64,000 nt of DNA from Chromobotia macracanthus (GCA_036877525.1 JAZGTH010000103.1:1582501-1646500), one strand, 5' to 3'; positions 1 through 14,100 are shown, counted from the stretch's first letter. The notes: generated from the sequence alone by a model not told the origin. Program-made: numbers and translations.

Positions 1-88
1 ATTAAATCATGTAGTAATTATGTAGAGGATTGAGCGAGTGAGTGTGGATGTGGTTCACTGTAACATTCAGCCTGTCGTTCTCTCTCAC

Positions 89-3000
89 CAGGCCGCTCAT
101 GTTCTGCCCGTGCTGAGGTTTCTTCTCCATGCTGAACTGGTTAATGCTGTTTGGTTGAGCTGCTTTATTCTGGAGCTGAGACCCCAGGGACTGTCCTCCA
201 CACTGACCATAAGCACCGCCATAGGGGCCCGGGGCCCCCATCATTCCCATCTGAGAGAGAGAGAAAGTTAGTGTGAGAGATTTAGAGATCAAGAGAGAAA
301 TTAAATATTATATTTATTTATTTATCTTAATATATTAATATATACAGTACTGTGCAAAAGTCTTAAGCACATTAGTATTTTCACACCCAAAAATGGTTTT
401 AAGCAAGTTATTTATATCTTTGGTTGTAGTGTTAGTAGGAATTATATAATTATTATATTATTTTATTATAAGTTTACAGAGACAGACTAAATCCAGAAGA
501 ACTGTGGCAGCGTCTCCAAGACACTTTTTTAGCCATTTGTTTAAAAATGCTGTGGGGATGCTTTGAAAAATAATGTCATAGATTTTATCAATTAACTTCT
601 AATAACTGAATCAAATAAATATTTTGTGTGGACACCCTTTGGTTAAAACCTCTTTTGTTCTTGGTAAACCTGCACATAGCTTTTCAGGTAGCTTTGCAGG
701 CAGGTTTCTTCAAGTGTCTTGGAGACGCTGTCACAGTTTTTTATCTGGATTGAGTCGGTCTCAGTTTTTTCTGTTGGTTCCTAATGTAATCAGACAGACT
801 TGATGATTGTGAGATCAGATCTCTCTGTGCAGCACTGGCTGTTGTCAGTCTCCTTGTGCATACACAAATCCCACTGGATTATTACAATTAATGGCAAAGA
901 AAATGTTTGGAAATGTAAACCTATAATTACTACTAACACTACAACAAAAGATAGAAATAACTTGTTTAAAACCATTTTCGGGTATGAAATACTAATGTGC
1001 CTAAGATTTTTGCACAGTACTGTATATATTTTGAGCCACTGTAGAATCAATTCCTCAAATAAACCTCAAACAACCGCTAAACATTTCCCACTATCTAGAA
1101 GCACCCGGAAAAACAGAGACTGAATTGAAATCTCATTCCCCCTTTATTCTGCCCATTTCCTGTAGTCCAGGTTGTGCAATCGTCTGTGAATCAACAAAAT
1201 GATGCGGAAGCTCCTCGTGTAACTTAAACTGAGATCTGCTTCTACAGCAATATTTACTAGCCAATCAAAACATGCACGTTTTTATTGTTCCAATATTGTT
1301 TCGCTTGTGGATCCAAGGTATCCAGTACGATTAACGTATTAGCGCAGTCACACATTAAATTCTTCTTTTCTTTTTTACTAGAACAAACGTCTTTTAATCT
1401 GTTATATAAAGTTTGAAAAGAAACCTTTAACCAGCGCTTTCATAAATCCCGAGAACTTTTTGTTTGACTTTTAATATCTAATATAAAAATTCCTAAAGCA
1501 GAGAATGAAAAATCAAACGAGTCCAAACAACAGAAAGTGTGCAAGACTGCTTTTGGACATCCAACTTTCTGTTCATCCGACAAAAACTACAAAACTTCAT
1601 ACTGAACTTCATGGGTCTGATGATGAAATCATGAATCCAACATTCCCCAGTAAACACTGTAATGCTGACAGCCAGATAAATGTTTAAAAAAAACTAATGT
1701 AATGAAAAGCCAAGACAGCCCCACCAGTAAACATTAAAAATTAAAAAAAATCAACACAAACAGGCACAGCATATGAAACAAGCCAGTTTCATCTGCACAG
1801 TGTACAGACCTCAGAGTCACGGTCATATTTAAACTGACATGAAAACGTGGCCTGTTTAATTTGATATACTACAGTAAAGTCTTGCGTCATCTTTTCACTG
1901 TTAAACATCTGTTGACTGAATGACTGACACACGGACACAAAACAGTACGACATCTTTAACACAGTCTAAAGCTTCTAAAACTCTTTTAACTACTGACAGC
2001 GGTTAAACACCTCAGAGACGCTGAACAAATAAACAGAACAACTTTCATTATTGAATCCCTCCGTGCATTACCTTATTCACTGCTCCTGGCTGCTGCGGCC
2101 GCAGCGTCGCCTGTGTAATCTGCTGCCCTGCGTTTTGCTGCTGCAGGGAATCGGGCAGCATGTTTGCAGCCATGCCCGCATTCACATTCACACTGCCATA
2201 GCCCATCCTTGGTGCACCATTCATCACTTGCCCTCCCATCATGCTTTGAGGCTGTCCGTTCCCTTTATGGGCTCCCATCATGCCCCGGTTCAGTCCCGCC
2301 ACAATGCCCGGCTGTGACATCATGCCTGCCTGCAGCTGCTGCTGAGGGCCGCCCAGTCCCTGGGCAGCGGGGGCCCCACCCACCCCTCCCATCATCCCCA
2401 GGGAGGGCACATTGGCAGGGCTGCCGGTAGCCGTGGAGGTGGACGGGGGAGCAACAGGGCGCAGGAGCTCAGAGAGGTGCTTGTGTTTGGCCGCAGTGTC
2501 CTGGCTCGAGCCACCCAGTGGCCCTCCTCCACCCAGACCGGTGTGAAACTGACCAGGGTCCACGCCGTTAGGAAGGCCCAGATCTGAGGAGTTAATGAGC
2601 TCATCAGGGAGATCATGCTCCAGGTCAAACAGAGAGCCAAAATCTGAGAGACAAACACAGAGACTGACGTCAGATTGAGAAATCTTCATTAGTTTGAATC
2701 TTAATCAATGTTTGGATGAAGTTAACAACACAGAACTTGTGTTAAAACATATCACAATTTACTCAGATTAACTCAATGATTTCAGAAATGTGCTACATCT
2801 ATTAACCATGAATATGAAGCACAGGAAAATTCCTGGTTTTATTTTTGTCATATTGTAAGAGTCTGTATTTCTAGACACAAGCTGCAGAGAAACATCAGGC
2901 AGCAGCAGAGCCATGTTACAAGTGCAGAGACAACAGACTCGTTTTTACACATCTTAAAAAGAAATAAACAATGCATTAACCAGATCAGTGAAAGTACCAG

Positions 3001-6000
3001 CGGTTTTATGACCTGCGTTGTACAGTTATTCTGCTTATGTGCTCTATTGTCAATAACATCTAAGTGGATTACAAGGACGGTTCACCCAAAAATGAAAATT
3101 CTTCCATCATTTACTCACCCACATGTCATTCCAAACCTGTATGACTTCTGTGGAACACAAAAGAAGATATTTTGAGGAATGTCTTAGTGGTTTTGTCCAT
3201 ACAATGGAAATCAATGGGTGCCACTGTTGTTTTCATTACGTTAAAATATCTTCTTTTGTGTTCCTCAGAAGCAAAAAAGTCATGCAGGTTTGGAATGACA
3301 CGAGGGTGAGTAAATGATTATTGAATTTTCATTTTTGGGTGAACCATCCTTTAAATTTTTTGCAGAATTACTGAACAGAAGACCACAGTAAGCATGTTCA
3401 GTACTTCCAGCAGAGATCAGAAAGCACGTCTATATCTTCATAACATTTCACAGTGTTTGAAACAGACAACAAGCAACCGCTTGTATTAATCGCCAGATCA
3501 TCTCAAAATGACATATCAGTTAGTAAGTCTGGCTTATAAAGCAGTCTAACATCACACATCAGTCTGACTGCCACAGCATCTGATGTGTGTACAGAGCTCA
3601 TGATGAGACACGGAGGTGATGCAGAAGCTCACAGGAGTGAATGCACTGGAGATGATGTGTGTACAGAGCTCATGATGAGACACTGAGGTGATGCAGAAGC
3701 TCACAGGAGTGAATGCACTGGAGATGATGTGTGTACAGAGCTCATGATGAGACACGGAGGTGATGCAGAAGCTCACAGGAGTGAATGCACTGGAGATGAT
3801 GTGTGTACAGAGCTCATGATGAGACACTGAAGTGATGCAGAAGCTCACAGGAGTGAATGCACTGCATCTGATGTGTGTACAGAGCTCATGATGAGACACT
3901 GAAGTGATGCAGAAGCTCACAGGAGTGAATGCACTGCATCTGATGTGTGTACAGAGCTCATGATGAGACACGGAGGTGATGCAGAAGCTCACAGGAGTGA
4001 ATGCACTGGAGATGATGTGTGTACAGAGCTCATGATGAGACACGGAGGTGATGCAGAAGCTCACAGGAGTGAATGCACTGCATCTGATGTGTGTACAGAG
4101 CTCATGATGAGACACTGAGGTGATGCAGAAGCTCACAGGAGTGAATGCACTGGAGATGATGTGTGTACAGAGCTCATGATGAGACACTGAGGTGATGCAG
4201 AAGCTCACAGGAGTGAATGCACTGGAGATGATGTGTGTACAGAGCTCATGATGAGACACTGAGGTGATGCAGAAGCTCACAGGAGTGAATGCACTGGAGA
4301 TGATGTGTGTACAGAGCTCATGATGAGACACAGAGGTGATGCAGAAGCTCACAGGAGTGAATGCACTGGAGATGATTGTGTACAGAGCTCATGATGAGAC
4401 ACGGAGGTGATGCAGAAGCTCACAGGAGTGAATGCACTGGAGATGATGTGTGTACAGAGCTCATGATGAGACACGGAGGTGATGCAGAAGCTCACAGGAG
4501 TGAATGCACTGCATCTGATGTGTGTACAGAGCTCATGATGAGACACTGAAGTGATGCAGAAGCTCACAGGAGTGAATGCACTGGAGATGATGTGTGTACA
4601 GAGCTCATGATGAGACACTGAGGTGATGCAGAAGCTCACAGGAGTGAATGCACTGCATCTGATGTGTACAGAGCTCATGATGAGACACTGAAGTGATGCA
4701 GAAGCTCACAGGAGTGAATGCACTGGAGATGATGTGTGTACAGAGCTCATGATGAGACACAGAGGTGATGCAGAAGCTCACAGGAGTGAATGCACTGGAG
4801 ATGATGTGTGTACAGAGCTCATGATGAGACACGGAGGTGATGCAGAAGCTCACAGGAGTGAATGCACTGGAGATGATGTGTGTACAGAGCTCATGATGAG
4901 ACACGGAGGTGATGCAGAAGCTCACAGGAGTGAATGCACTGCATCTGATGTGTGTACAGAGCTCATGATGAGACACTGAAGTGATGCAGAAGCTCACAGG
5001 AGTGAATGCACTGCATCTGATGTGTGTACAGAGCTCACGATGAGACACTGAAGTGATGCAGAAGCTCACAGGAGTGAATGCACTGGAGATGATGCGTGTA
5101 CAGAGCTCATGATGAGACACGGAGGTGATGCAGAAGCTCACAGGAGTGAATGCACTGGAGATGATGTGTGTACAGAGCTCATGATGAGACACGGAGGTGA
5201 TGCAGAAGCTCACAGGAGTGAATGCACTGCATCTGATGTGTGTACAGAGCTCATGATGAGACACTGAGGTGATGCAGAAGCTCACAGGAGTGAATGCACT
5301 GGAGATGATGTGTGTACAGAGCTCATGATGAGACACTGAAGTGATGCAGAAGCTCACAGGAGTGAATGCACTGGAGATGATGTGTGTACAGAGCTCATGA
5401 TGAGACACGGAGGTGATGCAGAAGCTCACAGGAGTGAATGCACTGCATCTGATGTGTGTACAGAGCTCATGATGAGACACGGAGGTGATGCAGAAGCTCA
5501 CAGGAGTGAATGCACTGGAGATGATGTGTGTACAGAGCTCATGATGAGACACTGAAGTGATGCAGAAGCTCACAGGAGTGAATGCACTGGAGATGATGTG
5601 TGTACAGAGCTCATGATGAGACACGGAGGTGATGCAGAAGCTCACAGGAGTGAATGCACTGCATCTGATGTGTGTACAGAGCTCATGATGAGACACGGAG
5701 GTGATGCAGAAGCTCACAGGAGTGAATGCACTGGAGATGATGTGTGTACAGAGCTCATGGTGAGACACTGAAGTGATGCAGAAGCTCACAGGAGTGAATG
5801 CACTGGAGATGATGCGTGTACAGAGCTCATGATGAGACACTGAAGTGATGCAGAAGCTCACAGGAGTGAATGCACTGGAGATGATGCGTGTACAGAGCTC
5901 ATGATGAGACACTGAAGTGATGCAGAAGCTCACAGGAGTGAATGCACTGGAGATGATGTGTGTACAGAGCTCATGATGAGACACTGAGGTGATGCAGAAC

Positions 6001-7714
6001 TTCACAGGAGTGAATGCACTGGAGATGATGCGTGTACAGAGCTCATGATGAGACACTGAAGTGATGCAGAAGCTCACAGGAGTGAATGCACTGGAGATGA
6101 TGTGTGTACAGAGCTCATGATGAGACACTGAAGTGATGCAGAAGCTCACAGGAGTGAATGCACTGGAGATGATGTGTGTACAGAGCTCATGATGAGACAC
6201 AGAGGTGATGCAGAAGCTCACAGGAGTGAATGCACTGCATCTGATGTGTGTACAGAGCTCATGATGAGACACGGAGGTGATGCAGAAGCTCACAGGAGTG
6301 AATGCACTGGAGATGATGTGTGTACAGAGCTCATGGTGAGACACTGAAGTGATGCAGAAGCTCACAGGAGTGAATGCACTGGAGATGATGCGTGTACAGA
6401 GCTCATGATGAGACACTGAAGTGATGCAGAAGCTCACAGGAGTGAATGCACTGGAGATGATGCGTGTACAGAGCTCATGATGAGACACTGAAGTGATGCA
6501 GAAGCTCACAGGAGTGAATGCACTGGAGATGATGTGTGTACAGAGCTCATGATGAGACACTGAGGTGATGCAGAACTTCACAGGAGTGAATGCACTGCAT
6601 CTGATGTGTGTACAGAGCTCATGATGAGACACTGAGGTGATGCAGAACTTCACAGGAGTGAATGCACTGGAGATGATGTGTGTACAGAGCTCATGGTGAG
6701 ACACTGAAGTGATGCAGAAGCTCACAGGAGTGAATGCACTGGAGATGATGTGTGTACAGAGCTCATGATGAGACACTGAGGTGATGCAGAAGCTCACAGG
6801 AGTGAATGCACTGGAGATGATGTGCATGTCCAACTGTTGATCTAATCAGAAACACATGGCACAGAAACAATGGACAGATGTGGGACAAAATGGGGGCTTT
6901 TATTATCTAATGGGCAGGTCCTGAAGTCACACACCGACAACTAATAAACGCAGCCTGTTGTAAACAGGAAGCACTTATGAATACAGCCTTCATATTACTG
7001 AAAGACTTAAAGATCGATCAATATAAATGCAGTTTTCTGATTTCTTCCCAACTTTATCTGCCATCATTCATTTAGATATCGACCTCGCTTGTGTTAAATA
7101 CCGGCGTGAGCTATTGTACAAAACCCAAATAAAACCGTAAATAAAAGTAAACAAACAAGCTGTGCACGCTCGTAAGTCTCAGTCGCGTCACACAAACGGA
7201 CGTGATCGATAACTCGCCCGTGCACACGACGGCACAACTTTACATGCATCCCCTCGTAAACCTCCGGCACCGATCTCGGGTCACGAAACGAAGCCTCGAC
7301 GTCTCACAACAACGAGCAAAGCAAAAGTTTCGTGTAACGCGCACCCGGAACGACGCGCGGCGTTTTGCACACGGAGAGGAGCGCGCGCACGCGTTGTTGC
7401 AACTTTAAATGAAACCACGGGCGCTGTTAGCCGGCTAGCTCCCTTGCTAAGTTATTTAAATGCATGTGCATGATGCAAACAAACAAACAAACAAACAAAC
7501 AAACAAACAAACAGATTTAAAGGGCACGCAACGCGGGTCGCGTGTCTTCTCCGTGCATTCAACGGAACGGCGGCGCGTCGCGAGCGGCGCACACCGACGC
7601 GCGTGATCGTGATTATTTACCGTTTCCGTCGCTGGCGGAGAGCGACAGCGCCGGGGAAGATAATTTAGGCCTCTTAGCTGAAGGCGGGCCGGAGTCCAGC
7701 ACATTTTCAGCCAT
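89..7714 (-). CDS. ep300: ep300, 5' end: transcriptional co-activator and lysine acetyltransferase p300 (partial)
   Basis: Three coding exons are visible: 7621-7714 (ATG at 7714), 2072-2643 and 89-250, all with GT-AG borders and compatible phases (94, 572 and 162 nt). Exon 1 encodes MAENVLDSGPPSAKRPKLSS, the p300 N-terminus with its basic nuclear signal. Exon 2 begins DFGSLFDLEHDLPDELINSS and contains KHKHLSELLRP, the LxxLL nuclear-receptor box. The HDLPDELINS wording fits EP300 better than CREBBP. Exon 3 is Gly/Met/Gln-rich (MGMMGAPGPYGG). TAZ1, KIX, bromodomain and the acetyltransferase domain lie beyond the left edge. Known role: acetylates histones and transcription factors in the nucleus. 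The reading frame is intact. Intron 1 is 5.0 kb and holds the 72-bp minisatellite; intron 2 holds a palindromic MITE. It could be either teleost ep300 duplicate. Confidence 0.95.
344..1023. mobile_element. Long palindromic MITE in ep300 intron 2
   Basis: The outer ends are inverted copies: ACAGTACTGTGCAAAAGTCT at 344 and its reverse complement, with small differences, ending near 1023. Inner arms also pair, for example GCGTCTCCAAGACAC near 509 with GTGTCTTGGAGACGC near 713. The element therefore folds back on itself over about 680 bp and has no coding capacity. This is typical of non-autonomous DNA transposons of fish; I do not assign a superfamily. Confidence 0.75.
3074..3351. mobile_element. 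Palindromic MITE, family B (copy 1)
   Basis: The termini GGTTCACCCAAAAATGAAAA and its reverse complement flank about 270 bp. The centre is also mirrored (ACACAAAAGAAGATATTTTG against AAAATATCTTCTTTTGTGTT). Related copies lie near 20128-20425, 47739-47945, 49470-49660 and 52310-52545. It lies in ep300 intron 1 just before the minisatellite. Non-coding. Confidence 0.75.
3575..6826. repeat. 72-bp minisatellite, about 45 copies, ep300 intron 1
   Basis: Tandem units read roughly (GGAGATGAT or GCATCTGAT) GTGTGTACAGAGCTC ... GGAGTGAATGCACT, 72 bp each. Two main variants differ at the first block, and further variants occur at CATGATG/CATGGTG, TGTGTAC/GCGTGTAC and AAGCTCAC/AACTTCAC. Because 72 is divisible by three, the minus strand stays open for hundreds of codons as a 24-residue repeat, broken only by a 71-bp unit near 4375 and a 70-bp unit near 4660. 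The open frames are a by-product of repeat length, not evidence of a gene. Confidence 0.95.
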
Positions 7715-9640
7715 AGTTTCCCTCCGACGGAGCGTCAGAGCGTATATCCCGCGCGGGACGGCCCTTCCCGCGGAGTCTCGAGCCGATCGAAGTCCGTCGT
7801 TTACGAGCTCCGGACGGATTCCCGTTCACCTCTCCCGGGACGATGCATGCATGCAATGCGAGAGTTGCCCACACAAAGTGCTCCTTCCTTCGGCGTCCTC
7901 GGTTCAGTGTGAAGTCCCCCCGTGAGGTTTTCCTCCTCCGTTTAGTTCCTCAAAGTGGATTTCCGAAGGGAGGAACGGACGCTCGCGCAGACTCACGTCG
8001 CCTCCTCGGCGACCGAGCGATATTCCCGAGATTTATCCCCGCTGCTCGCGTCCGTCTTTTCCGCCATTGTCGGCGGCGATGTGAAGCGTTTGGTTTTGAA
8101 GGCGTTGCGTACGGGAGACGGGAAACGCTCCTCTGTGACCGTGCGGCTTTATTCAGCGTTTGCGGGGAAGCACAAAGACACAAACCGAGTCCTCGTAATT
8201 CTCACCCAGCATCACTTGTAGTCCATTAGGCCACTTCAAGGTTTGAATCTGCTCTCTTATAAATCAAAGTCTTTATTCCCCACAGAGAACGAAGAGGGGG
8301 AAATAAATAAATACTGGAAAATTGCAAGGCAAGGCTCGTATTATTATGCACAAGTCTGTAAACGTTAGTGGATCCTTTTATTCCCAAACAGTCCCCACGT
8401 AGCCTTGTTGTGCACAAACTCCGCAAAATAAATACTGTGCAAAAAACAAAAAAAAGCATGCACGACTTAACACTTCGGGTTTCTACACACTGCGTTTAGT
8501 GCATCAGGAGGGTCCGATGTTTTAGTATTTTGCATGCACCGAAAGGTGACAAATTAAACTGTTTGTTGCGTGCATTGGCGTCTGAGTCTGGCTCGGGGGT
8601 TCAAACTGTTTGCACTAAACCTCTGACCATTCATCGCCTCTGGGGAACACGACCACCCTGCACTGCGCACCCCGCGGGTCCGTCATCTCCCGATGAGATG
8701 CGAGAAATGATTTTGCAAGTGCACGGGGCATGCGTCCACCGAGCGCAATAGTTTGGTTGCAACGGTGCAGCTGGTGCATGCACAAGCCGAAGAATCAAGT
8801 TTGGGGGGAGATGCACCGATGCACTTTCAATGCACTGACAAACCGAGCAAACGATAATATTTTGTCACCGCACGAAGAGCCCGTCAGACACGCAGAGCAT
8901 CGAGAGAATAAAGCGGATTCAGTAATGTTTCGGGTCCGAAGCATCTGCCGATCCTGGTGGTATTGCCAGCTGCACCCCCAAAATCTGGGGGTCCTTAAAC
9001 CCCTTTCACAGGCTTTGTGATGCCGTGAGCCCCCCCTGCGCGTTCATCCCTTTCAAATGTCTCCTTCTCCCGCACAGTTCCTGCTATTTTCTCCACTTTC
9101 GGCGTCGGCAACCGGCGAAGCAATTTTACCGATTTCACCCCTCCGCGACGACGGGGGCTGTGGGTGTTTTCCAACCCGACCGTTTTCCCTTCCGATGGGC
9201 TTCCCTTCGTTTCACTGTATTGCCCTCTTCCGCCTTTCCGTTTCTTTTAGAGAAAAAGAAAGGGAAGACCCATCCGTCCTTTGATTTTTACACGGCGGAT
9301 CTATAATCTCCCTCCGTCGCCCTCCGTTAGTCGCCCGGTTGCGTTTATATCCCGTGTGGATCCGGAGCGGCGGCGCAGCCCGGCGGCGCTCGGAGTCGCA
9401 GTGATCGGCGCTCGAGTGGCTTTTCTCGGTCGCTCCTGCCTCCTTCACTCTCTCCGCACAAACAAAATGGCGGCTTGTTGTTTCTGCTCCTCTGGCTGGG
9501 GGAGGGAAGGTTGGAGGTGCGGTAACATTAGTAAAGGGGGTGGAGGGGAGATGGCGATCGGTATTTCCCGGACGGCTCTGTTTCCGTGCTGTACCGGAGC
9601 GGCGACTCATCCGGGCGGGTCGCGCATCATCCGATGATGA
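7150..9640. promoter_or_regulatory. CpG island and promoter region of ep300
   Basis: The stretch is dense in CG dinucleotides and GC-rich relative to its surroundings. It spans ep300 exon 1 and continues about 1.9 kb upstream of its ATG. A GCCATTTTG element (the YY1-like CCGCCATTTTG on the minus strand) lies near 9465, and TTCCGCCATTGTCGG near 8060. A short (AAAC)n microsatellite sits at 7474-7513 inside intron 1. Open frames on both strands here have no recognisable domains and look like chance ORFs in GC-rich DNA. Transcription start not determined. Confidence 0.7.
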
Positions 9641-9649
9641 AGCGGCCGG

Positions 9650-10814
9650 TTCAGATGAGTGACGCGCACTCACTGTGAAGGAGTTAAAGGAAACTGTCGC
9701 TTCGTGTGTTATGTAGGGACTTGGGTCCGAGAAACCGGGGGGACTTGAGGAAACACACGGCTCAAGTGTCTTCATCAAAGGCTCTGTCTCAAAACCGAGT
9801 GAGCCCCCTACCTGAACAGCAATTTTATAGGTGCATCTTAGCCCAAAGGCAAAGTCTTTAAACATCCTACCAAGTGGGTTGCTTACCTAGACAGCAGTTT
9901 TGGGCCACATTAGGAAGCAGCTCAAGTCAAACCCCCTTAAATCCAGTGAGCTACCTACTTAGGTTAACTTTTTAGGCAGTCTATGCAAGCAGTCTACACA
10001 AGCAACCTAGAGGTTCTGATTAAAGTAACTCAAAAATGTTGTTTAGATGGACAGCACCAGGTTTCAAGACAGCAGGTGATGTACGGATCACTGTTATCAC
10101 AGTAAGACTGAAGCAACACTGGGGTTAGCAGGTTCGATTCTTAACCACCGGGCCAGAAACTCCAGCAGCCGAACACAAAACAACACAAAAAGGTTTTCAC
10201 TGTCATGTCCGGGTGGTGAATTTCAATAGAAGTTTTAGGGTTCTGTTTTCAAAGCCGTTTTGGAACTGCATGCATTTCTAAAAGTGTTGCGCAAATAACA
10301 TTGCTATGAATTGTAATGCCTGTTTTTAAAAGCAAAACTTCATTTGGCACAGACTGTGAACTGCAGAAACCAGCCCTGGTGTCCACCCTAAATCTGGACA
10401 GAATAAACATTTCTTCTCTAAAAGCTTACCATGGTTGTCTTAAGTTTAGGTTTGCTCATGGAGTCATTTAAAAGAATGTGAATCATAAAACAATCTGATA
10501 AATGTTAGTTTAATATATATTTTTATGTTAGACATGCATTTCACTTTTGTTTTTGTTGTATTTATATACACTGGAAACTGTGTGTGTTATCATACTTGAC
10601 AACGAAAGCTCTGTCTGTTTTAAATTCTTGTTTCAGAAATGCACAGGTCTCACAGACCACAGGGAAAATACAGAATTAGAAATTTATTTAGACATTATTA
10701 AAAACACACATTTGACAATAAAAACATAATTAAGTCATTGTCAAACAAGCAAAGCGTCTGACTGTGAAACAGATAAAATTGTCTCACAAACAGAATTCTG
10801 TTTGCCAGGCTCAT
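9650..10814. other. Intergenic, no gene seen
   Basis: Between the ep300 CpG island and the 3' end of xpnpep3. AT-rich with no conserved coding segment. Short repeated phrases such as GCTTACCTAGACAGCAG suggest old, unclassified repeat remnants. Confidence 0.5.
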
Positions 10815-10830
10815 TTGTCTCCTGTAAACC

Positions 10831-10836
10831 TTTATT
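10831..10836 (-). terminator. Polyadenylation signal of xpnpep3
   Basis: AATAAA on the minus strand (TTTATT on plus), about 280 bp beyond the xpnpep3 stop codon. No closer canonical signal was noticed. Confidence 0.5.
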
Positions 10837-11117
10837 CTGGATCTTAACAGTGTGAGTCAAATACATAACACAACCCTACCACACCAGATCTTCCAGTGAG
10901 CTACTGTAGGAGTGAACTGGGGATCTGCACCTTGTCCAGACAAGCCCAGCTCCTAATCCAGTGGATTTCATACTTAACTGGAGCAGGTTCTTTGAAACGG
11001 AGACGTCCATTTCAGTCGGTTTACTCAAAGGCATTCATGAAAACCAGAGATGGTGGTAAAAGACGAGGAATTAAAACTTATTATGAAAGAATTCACAGCG
11101 TCTCGTCTCCAGTCTGT

Positions 11118-14100
11118 TCATTCATCTGTCTGTGCACAAGATCTCTCTACATCAGCGATGGTTTTTGGGGTGTGTTCAGACAGGATGAGGGGTCCGCCCT
11201 GGTCTCGGATCACCACGTCGTCCTCGATTCGAACCCCAAGACCTCTGAATCGCTCTGGACATGAGGTGTCATCCTCACTGATGTACAAACCTAGTTAACA
11301 GAAGCATGAGTTGAGAGTTTAGATAGTAATGGTTTGGTCACATTAACAAGAATGTTCCTGTAGCTCAATTGGTAGAGAATTATAGCAGCGCAAAGGTTGT
11401 GGGTTCGATTCCAGGGAACATGTACCGATAAACTGTATACCTTGATTGCACTGTTTTTGGAAAAAGTGTAAATGTTAGAATCTAATTTTTCTTAATCTTT
11501 TTAAAAGAAAAGAGCTTGATGTACTAAACATTTATTGAACTTTTGTTCTTGCAGCTTTATTTACTGAAACCAACCTGCAAAAATGACTCGTTACACAACT
11601 TTATAACTTCACACACATGAATACATCAACAATGTGACTTTCCAAATGAACTCATCAGTGACACCCTATTGGTTGATCAGAAACTTGACCTTGGTGAGTT
11701 CATGTGCAAATAATGCTATTGTTTCTAAAACCCAGACAAAAATGAGCAAAACAATCCTTTACTTACAGGGATCAGAGAGAGGCTACAAATCCATCATTAA
11801 AAACTAAAATGTTTTAAGAAGGAAAACCTTTACAAACCATATTAATAGACCTCAGAGGAAGAATTATCCATTTAAAGGGTGATTTATTTGCAATAGATCT
11901 CAAATTCTAAGTAGTCACTTACTGATTGCAGAAGTCCCACGTTTATTAACATTTACATGTATTCATTTATAAAATACTTTTATCCTAAACAGCTCAAAAT
12001 AAATTCAAAGACTATGATTATGTATTTTATGTGGGACTCAAACCCATGATCTTTATATTGCGAGCATCATGCTCTCAGGCTCTATTAGTTAAGGTACAAA
12101 AGCAATCATGACTGTTTGGTGAATGATGTGTCTGGTTTGATCTTCACCTGGCTCTATCGTGATCACCATACCAGGCTGCAGCGGCTGCGAGCGGGAGAGC
12201 TCGGGCGTGTCATGAACGTCCATGCCCAGATAATGACCCACATGATGGGGGCAAAACTGCCGAGCTGCCTGGAAATGAGAGAGAGAAACTCACCGAACTG
12301 CAGTTTTATCAATGAATGCATGTCATGTGATTGACAATTGAAATGGTTGCATTGCATGTAAGACTCTGTAAGACTGTGTTAAACCTAAACAAGTGCAAGC
12401 TGACCTCATAAACTCTGCATTACATGCACTTGCAGAAACACTGTTGTTATGCCAGTATGGTGCTTTACAGATGCGAGTGGATCAGGACGTTATAAATTTA
12501 TAAATTGGCCAGCAGTTTCTGACCAACAGCACCAGAGAGGAAGGGCGAAGCTGAGTCCTTTCGCCAAACCCACTACATAAACCACACCCACCAACCTTAA
12601 ACCCCACCCATCTTCTGTCCTGAAACAGCTAGCCTGGCGCCGCTGTATGGAAACTAATTTAACAGGCAGCTCTACAGATACTGCATGACTTTGACATTTA
12701 GAACTGAGCAGAAAGACTCATAATCAAATTAGAGAAAAAATTCCTGACAATCCTGCGTTGATCAGTCAGTTAAACACAAGAACAGTTTGCCATCAGTACC
12801 TTGAGTGTGTCTGCATCACTGGTGCATTGTGGGATGATTCCAAGCTCTTTGAGCTGTCGGGCCAGCAAAGAAAGCATGCTGGAGTATATGTAGTCCAGAC
12901 TGACTCCAGGTCTGCACTGTGACAGACAGGCTAACTGCACCTCCAGCACGGCCTCATACAGCTCTCTCTGAGCAGCACTGAACCTGTATATACACACGTC
13001 ACACCACATCTTTCTCATATCACTTACTGACAGCTTCATTGCGTCCAACACAATGAGAATGTGGTTCAAAACAAACTTACTTTCCGTTCACCGGCCAAGT
13101 GCGTGTGATGTCACTGGCGTAACCAAAATATTCACAGCCTCCATCCAACAAAACCATTTCACCATCCTGTGAAAAACAAACTCAGCTTTATTCACCTAAG
13201 ACACAGACTGCCTATGATGCCCCAAACTTGAATGATTGTGTTTCTTCTGTGCAACACTAAAGATGATGTTAGGCTGAACTTACTGCCTGTTCTTCTCCAG
13301 AGAAAGCGATGGATGGACATTATCGAGTTTGAACAAATCCCATTAAACTATCATAACAGTAGTCCATGTGTCTTCTGAGGCCATATGACAGTTCAGTATG
13401 AAGAACTGACCAGAATGCAAATCAGATGGGTTGGATCTAATGTTTCTTTTATCCCAAATTTGAAGAAGTGTGGTGAAATGGGGAAGATTTTCAGATATCT
13501 TGGAATAGAGTGTGTGAGTCAGTAGATTACTTTTGTGGTGATATTTGTTATGCTTCACATCCATTCTAATTCTTTAACTGCAGGAAAAGAACACGTGAGA
13601 TCATCTGCTGAACGTCTTTCGTTTGTGTTCCACAGAAGACAGAATGTCACACAGGTCTCGATCAACATGAATTCAGTTAAAAGACTCAGTTAAAGACAGT
13701 GTAAGCCTTAACAGTGATTATGATGGTCGCATTTGCTCTTCACCTTCACTATTTGATGTTGTTGATGTAATGAAGTGTGTTGGCTCGGTTTCCACCGCAA
13801 CCACCGGAGGATATGCCAGGAAGTTAGCACCATGAGCCCGCACTCAAAATCAAACTACAGGAACAAACACACAAAGAAAAACAGAAGAGAAAGTATGACT
13901 AACAGCTCATTTTTAAGACAGGCCATTACCTCTACATCGCTCAAGGACCAAACAATCACATGTTAAAAATGTAAAAAATATTGCCTATTTTAGCTTTAAA
14001 ACACTGAAGATTGTGCTACAGAAGAATAAATGGAAAAACTCATTAAATAATGTGTGGATTTAAAACAATGGGCCTAATCTAGAGCTCATAATGTGTGTGT

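Noticed and set aside
3552..6833. Long minus-strand open frames with a 24-residue repeat
   Set aside because: They are produced by the 72-bp minisatellite in ep300 intron 1; length is a multiple of three and lacks stops. No promoter, splice or domain evidence.
7542..9865. Several open frames in the ep300 CpG island, including a 217-codon minus frame
   Set aside because: GC-rich DNA has few stop codons; no domains, and frames overlap on both strands. Treated as promoter sequence.
11352..11420. tRNA gene with A and B boxes
   Set aside because: Acceptor and anticodon stems do not pair as in a tRNA, and related copies elsewhere carry SINE tails.
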